Shown piece after piece: positions 37,716-64,000 of a DNA stretch of 64,000 bases. This DNA is from Gymnogyps californianus (taxonomy: Eukaryota > Chordata > Aves > Accipitriformes > Cathartidae). Under the pieces are notes generated by a model. That model was not told where the DNA came from. It did not search any database and worked only from the letters and a program-made list of their open reading frames with translations. The translations under genes were made by a program, and so were the position numbers. Position 1 is the first letter of the stretch; every line of letters starts with the position of its first letter. The DNA lies in contig NC_059482.1 of assembly GCF_018139145.2 (NCBI RefSeq), positions 3,980,294 to 4,044,293 of the forward strand. Reading direction: 5' to 3'.

Positions 37716-40085
37716 AAGAATCACAGTAACATGAAAAACCTTTTTTATTTGCTCCTGAGTGTTAATATTCTTTGGCCAGGATGTTTTTTCCTCATTTTTT
37801 TTCCTTACATTTATGTAGTTATCTGGGATGAAGCTTAAGCCTTGTACTTATGTAATATTTAGGTCCAATACAATATCCTGCCTGAAGGGTTTTGTTTGGG
37901 GAGGGCAGAAAATTATTAGACATCTCTAAGTTCTAGCTGAATATGAATTTGCTAGCATTCCCGATAGATCCTGCCTGCATACAGAATTAAAAACAAAAGA
38001 CGAAGTTATTGACAGTACGGCTTACTGACTTGGAGAATTGATATGTATTTATATAAAGACTATTCAAGACACTGATTAAGGCTCTTAAACCTCAACTGCA
38101 CATATTTATTTGCATGCAATGAAATTAGGCAGCGAAGCTTGCAAATTGTAATGATGTCTTACATTGGTAAACATAGAATAGTCCACGTCACGCCATATGA
38201 AGGATGCTATTAATTTGCATTGCTCCAGTTAAAGCATTAAATTTCATGTTTTCTAAGTCAGATTTCCAGCAAGTGACTCTATATGGGCTGTAAGATGTAC
38301 AGAATGCGAAGTAACAGTATCCAGTTTTATAATACTACACTACACCTTAGTGCATTTCACTTAAGAGGTTTCTGCAGAAATTTGCCTATTGCTTTTTAAA
38401 CTTAGTCGAACAGAGCCATTGGGAGTCATTCTGCCATATTTACCCTAAGAATGGGCCATACCTCCAGCAGAAATTCTCTAGGGAAGGTACCTTCTTTAGT
38501 AGCCTCACTTGAGACTGGAGTAAAAGATCAGGCTGTAAAAAGGATTAAATAAGAAGCATCCGCAGTTAATTGGGAATAGTATCTGCAGACACCTTGTAAA
38601 AAAAAAAAAAAAAAAAATCAGGGTTATGTCTGTAACACGTTTAAAGAAGACTGCTGTACACTTTATTTCCACATAATTAATCATTACTCTGTTATGGAAA
38701 AAAATGCCCGCAATGTGAAATGTAACTAGTCGGTTGGGATGTTTGCTCTGTTTTGTTAGCTGTTCAGCAGTCAACGCCTGTTTTGTCACGTCTCTTATAC
38801 TTAGGGCTTTTTCTCCTTGAATCTGTTCACATCTATCAGTAATTATTAGTTTGACCTTGCTAATTCTGTGTGTAATTAACTTGTCAAAAATAACCCTCAT
38901 TTCTACCAGGGACTATCATTTCTAACTCAGCAAATTGTGTTTGGTTATTAGTATGTATGATTGTCAGTCTTTCTCCTCCTAGGAAAAGACTGTACCAAAT
39001 CCCCTTTGTCCTAACATGAGTTCGTCTTCTGTGCAGCTTAGAGAAAAAAATGTGTTGTAACAGTCTATAAAATTACTGCAATTCCTGATCATGTGGCCTT
39101 CCTTCAAATTCTTTCCCTTAGCATCTTCTTGTATGTGGTCTTTTTTTTTTTCCCACCCAATGGTTTTTGTAGGGAACCAGATTTGAATATTCTGAATAAT
39201 CTGCACTTGTGCCTTAATGTAGATCCCATTTTTTAAAAATTTTATTAAACAATATGAATTTAGCCTTGAAAGGAGAGCATGAAGAAATCCCTCCAGCCAG
39301 ACGTCCTAGAACTCAACTGTGCATTTTGTACGCTACCTGAACTAATGATTCGGTATATATGCTATCTGTTCCGGTACAGAGTATGCTGTGAAAGGCCTGA
39401 GCTAATGTCCTTTTGTCTTGTATTTGCTTAAATAAACCAGATAGTCTCCCAAGTTTGTAACACATAGGAAAAAAAAAGTAAGCATTAAAACAATTACACT
39501 GATACTTTTGTATAATTTTCTTCTCTGGGTATTTTAATAAGAATTTTAAATGGTACAAAGTAGGGAGTGCTATAGAGACAGCAAGAAAGTACATGGTGCT
39601 CTCTGTAAGTGTGGTGATGCTGGCTTTTGTTTTAACATTCTCAAACTCCCACCATAAGTCTCGAAGGTATTTTTCACTTAGGCACTGACTAAGCGTACTA
39701 AATACTTGAAGTGGATGGCATACAGGAATGAGATAGTTGAATTTTGGCAGTTACACATAAAATAAACAACTAGACTTTCTTTTCCTTCCATTACAAGGCA
39801 GAGACTTTGAGGACTGAAACCATTTGCAAGGATTTAAAAAAAAAATAGTGAGTAGACACATTTGCAGACCATATCTGGGCTGGGTGAATTGCACAAAGCT
39901 ACTCTTCAGCAAAAATATTTCAGTGGCCAGGTTTTCTTTGATTTAAAATAAGTATCAGTATAGCTGGTTCTTTCTAGGCTATGAATCCAAAATGTAATCC
40001 TGTTTAAACATCATCTTGTGAAGATCAGCATAGTATTTTGGCCTCTGAAACTGTGTTTTTTGACAAGTTTGTATCTGAGACTCTT

Positions 40086-40109
40086 CATCTTCACTTTGAA
40101 GTGAAGATG
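40086..40109. repeat. perfect 24-bp inverted repeat
   Basis: CATCTTCACTT, a 2-nt TG spacer, then AAGTGAAGATG: two perfect 11-nt arms. On either strand the transcript could form a tight hairpin. It lies in the convergent 3' space, so it may fall in a 3' UTR. Confidence 0.8.
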
Positions 40110-40835
40110 TTAAGCTGGGGCAAGAAGAAAACTGACATTATGGCACTTCTGGCAAATGTATCAGTGAAGCATTATTTACTAGAACACTACTGATCCAACC
40201 AGCAGATGGGATTATTCAAAATTGTGCTTTAAATGTAAAAGATTGGCTTGGAAGAGACTCAACATTTCTTTTTCTTTCCTGAACCTAATGATTAAGCAAT
40301 CTGTGCTTCGTGTTCGTGCATCTAAAAATGTCCAGAAAGCGTTTGTCAGCAGTGGGCTTAGCTATGATCTAAACATCTCTCCATCACTTTTATGCAGCTG
40401 TTGATCCAACTGCAAAGCTTAACATCCCTGCTATGTACGTGAGTCATCTTTATTCTCGTGCGCTTGTGAAAGCGAGTCCCTTCCCCATTAAATCCATCCA
40501 CTACTGTGCATCAGATCAGGTCAGATCAGCCTTCTGCTTTGCTCCCGTTAGTCACGTAGGTACACAAAAATCACTGCAGTGTTCGGCAAAAGCTGAGCGC
40601 CGAGGGTTGGCACTTTAGCTCTCTGCTCTTTGTTTGACATCTCCCCACAGTTTCCTTGAGAGTCTTGCTGAATCAAGGCTAGATATCTGGGAATCTAGAA
40701 ACACTATAGGTTGACGATAGGAAAAGAAGTGCTAGTGAAGGCAGGTCTTTTCCATTCTTCTGATTTAATACGAAAGGATGGGTCTAAATCAAGAGTCTGA
40801 TTCAGATACTTGTCAGTAACATTTTAAAATGCAGA

Positions 40836-40849
40836 TTTTATTAATAAAA
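40836..40849. terminator. palindromic poly(A)-signal site, both strands
   Basis: TTTTATTAATAAAA is a perfect 14-bp palindrome giving AATAAA on the plus strand (40,843-40,848) and on the minus strand (40,837-40,842). For ATP2C2 it would give a 3' UTR of about 0.35 kb. For MEAK7 it would give a UTR of about 3.1 kb. Use by either gene is inferred from position only. Confidence 0.4.
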
Positions 40850-41163
40850 ATCATTCTGATTTAAATAAATAAAATTTCAGCTTACGCACAATAGATTTTT
40901 CTGTACAGGTGTGAAACTCTGTTATTTTGTCTTGGACTATCACAGCATTCTTGACATATAGATCAATGTGATAAAAATGTACCTGATCTTGGTTTAAAAC
41001 AGGAGCCGCTCCGGAGGTTTCTCTAGACGGCTCAAACAGCTTAGGTAGAGCATGTAAGAAGGAACAGACTCTGGCGTAAGAAGGGCTGTCGGTACAGATT
41101 CACTTGAGTATCTTCAGAAAGGATGTGTGGCATCAGAAAACGGCGCATTTGGATTATCCAGCA

Positions 41164-62391
<21,228 letters not shown>

Positions 62392-64000
62392 CTGAGTAAA
62401 CGAGATAAAGCAATCGTTAGGCAAGAGCACAGTTAATAAAAGCATTTCAGCATCTCTTTGCTTCTTCCCTTAATCCCATTCCCTTCCTTCCCCTTGCCGG
62501 CTGTGTGACTTCACAGTTAGCTAGAACACTTCCTAAGTCACAGTGCTTTACACCATTCACTAATTAATCCTTATTACAGCCTCAAAGCCAGGTGCACATT
62601 CTTGTAGTGGAAGAAAGGCTATTAGCAGCTGGATTACCAAAAAGAGAAGCGCACGCCACCGCCGTGGTCAGAAAAACATGCTGGGCTCTGCTGTTTGCAG
62701 GTATCCTGCCTGAGATGAACATTTTTCCGTGCTAGTGTCTCACAGCCCACTGCATACTCAATGCTCAGAGCAAGGAAAAAAAACCTTTTCCCTTGTTAAA
62801 GACATAATAAATGAACAGAAAATGTGAGCTAGAAAAATCTCTGAGCCAGTGGGAGAAAGCAAAAGTCTCCTCTGCCATCTCCACAGCTGTTTTCCTCCAC
62901 TGCCGGCTCCGCAAATGCCTCCGAGCAGGACAAACCCTTCCTGCCCCATCCAGGCAGCCCGAGGGCTGTGCCAGGCTCCCAGCACCCGGGGGCTCCACAC
63001 CCCAACCTCTCTTCCCTTTCGAGATCCCTCATCTCCTTTTCCAAAATGCTCTTTCCAGAGCAGCAGCATCCCCTGAAATCTCAGCCAGGCACATGATGGA
63101 GGCAGCGTGACCCCTGTTGCAGGGTAAGTACAGAGAGGGAGAAATCTCACCCTTCCCGAGGGACAGGAAAATCCATTCCCACTTACCTTCATTCATAAAG
63201 CACAAGAGCGTGTGTTCATTAAGAGAGGGATCCCGAGAGAGCGTGGTGCTCAGCCCCGGCAGAGCTCAGCCCCACGGCCAGCTCACACCCGACAGGGCGG
63301 GAGGAATTTGGCACCGGGTCCCCGCTACCAGCACCCTGGGGTGTTTGCTGGGGGAAACGTTCAGGTCCAGCTTATAGCAGCACCTGAGTAAGGGTTTGGA
63401 GGACTTCAGAGGTGCCTGCAGTGGTATTTGGAGAATTAGCCCTTCTATGAATATTCAGGTTTCTAGGAACATCCAGTGTTTTGCAATCTAAAGCCTGAGA
63501 TAAATGCAGAAAATCTCTTTGGCTGTTCGCTCATGCTGGCGCACAGAATTGGTTTCTGTCTTGTGACTTCTGGAGAGCTCGTAGCAGATGAGACAGGAGC
63601 ATCTCTAAGCCCTGCTCCTTAAAAAGGCTTTTTCCACTTCCATATGGTGCAGCCTCCTTTTTAGTGCTGTTTACTGACCCACAGCACAGCTGCTAACAGA
63701 TGAGATATTGGCACCGACCTGCTCCCGGCGGAAACGCAGAAGAATTTGCTGTGATCCCTTGGTCTATGCAGTGCTCATTTAGAAGTCATTTTGCCCCAGG
63801 AACAACTTGCCTTCCCAAAACCCCAGCAATTTGCCCAAGATTTCCAAGGATTTTCCTGCTTCCATGTTTCCCCCACACTCGTGACCACGTTTTGCCCAAA
63901 GAACCTGCAGTACTTCTCCACGGTTTTGAGGAATACTAGCACCAGACACCACGCTTATTTCAACATTTCCTTAACAGACATCCCTAGAAGGGACAAAAAA
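62392..64000. other. ATP2C2 5' region, no orthologous first exon found
   Basis: I searched the minus strand for the acidic SPCA2 N-terminal coding exon (FLKKLGF-like, then EEEALIDEQ-like) and did not find it. The sequence is moderately GC-rich from about 62,880 to 63,360. Apart from the candidate start exon near 63,190, it holds only short, unrecognised open frames. Confidence 0.5.
63187..63192 (-). CDS. ATP2C2: candidate alternative ATP2C2 start exon (Met-Lys)
   Basis: On the minus strand ATGAATGAAG is followed by a near-perfect donor, GTAAGT. The second ATG gives Met-Lys and ends in phase 0, exactly the phase needed by the next exon at 62,391. The joined start would be MKTHEVCELK. A TATAAG word lies at 63,371-63,376, about 180 nt upstream. 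The first ATG is out of frame and soon stops. This would replace the roughly 37-residue human N-terminus. It is unproven, and the normal first exon may lie beyond 64,000. Confidence 0.3.

Larger units (their letters stand above)
37716..41163. other. convergent 3' intergenic/UTR space between MEAK7 and ATP2C2
   Basis: The two stop codons are 3.4 kb apart and face each other, so most of this interval should be 3' untranslated sequence of one or both genes. Plus-strand poly(A)-signal words for MEAK7 include ATTAAA at 37,986 and 38,236, and AATAAA at 39,431, 39,761 and 40,843. Minus-strand candidates for ATP2C2 are at 40,837-40,842 and 40,449-40,454. An A20 run at 38,598-38,617 is genomic. No further exon was found. 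Confidence 0.6.

Noticed and set aside
38598..38617. A20 run as the poly(A) tail of a processed pseudogene or retroposon
   Set aside because: Upstream sequence shows no intronless gene copy or LINE/SINE body, and no target-site duplication was seen.
62758..63192. 144-codon minus-strand frame starting at the candidate ATP2C2 start exon
   Set aside because: Its first codons coincide with the ATG-AAG, but the rest runs through the GTAAGT donor and resembles nothing known. It is better read as intron.

Overview
The window is vertebrate genomic DNA, most likely from a bird. It has split genes with GT-AG introns, one CpG-island promoter and very low coding density. At least one element has the signature of CR1, the dominant avian/reptilian LINE, with the terminal octamer ATTCTATG (seen as CATAGAAT). 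The two genes are also compact, with about 9 kb of coding span for MEAK7 and about 21 kb for ATP2C2. Species cannot be named from the sequence, and a turtle or crocodilian is not strictly excluded.

Layout: (1) 1-26,550 holds no protein-coding exon I can support. It is a gene desert with one CR1 fragment, AT-rich stretches and small tandem duplications. (2) About 26,560-27,340 is a CpG island that is the likely promoter and non-coding first exon of MEAK7. (3) 28,735-37,715, plus strand: complete coding sequence of MEAK7 (TLDC1) in 7 coding exons, 470 aa, every splice junction in phase. (4) 37,716-41,163: convergent 3'-end space, with a palindromic poly(A)-signal site readable on both strands. 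(5) 62,391 down to 41,164, minus strand: ATP2C2 (SPCA2), 26 consecutive coding exons encoding 931 residues through the stop codon, all in phase. Only the extreme N-terminus, about 37 residues in the human protein, is not found. (6) 62,392-64,000: the 5' end region of ATP2C2, with a candidate alternative first exon but no recognised N-terminal coding exon.

MEAK7 is a TLDc-domain protein of the lysosome/mTOR system. ATP2C2 is a Golgi/secretory-pathway Ca2+/Mn2+ P-type ATPase. They are neighbours in the same tail-to-tail order on human 16q24.1, so the window is a conserved syntenic block, not an operon-like functional unit. I found no viral, CRISPR, tRNA or rRNA feature and no clearly novel system. 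The points most worth a second look are a GC-AG intron in MEAK7, the shared palindromic poly(A) site, a diverged and extended SPCA2 C-terminus, and a possible alternative ATP2C2 first exon that would give a shortened N-terminus. Exon boundaries were placed by hand from reading frame, splice consensus and recalled similarity to the human proteins; no alignment was run.
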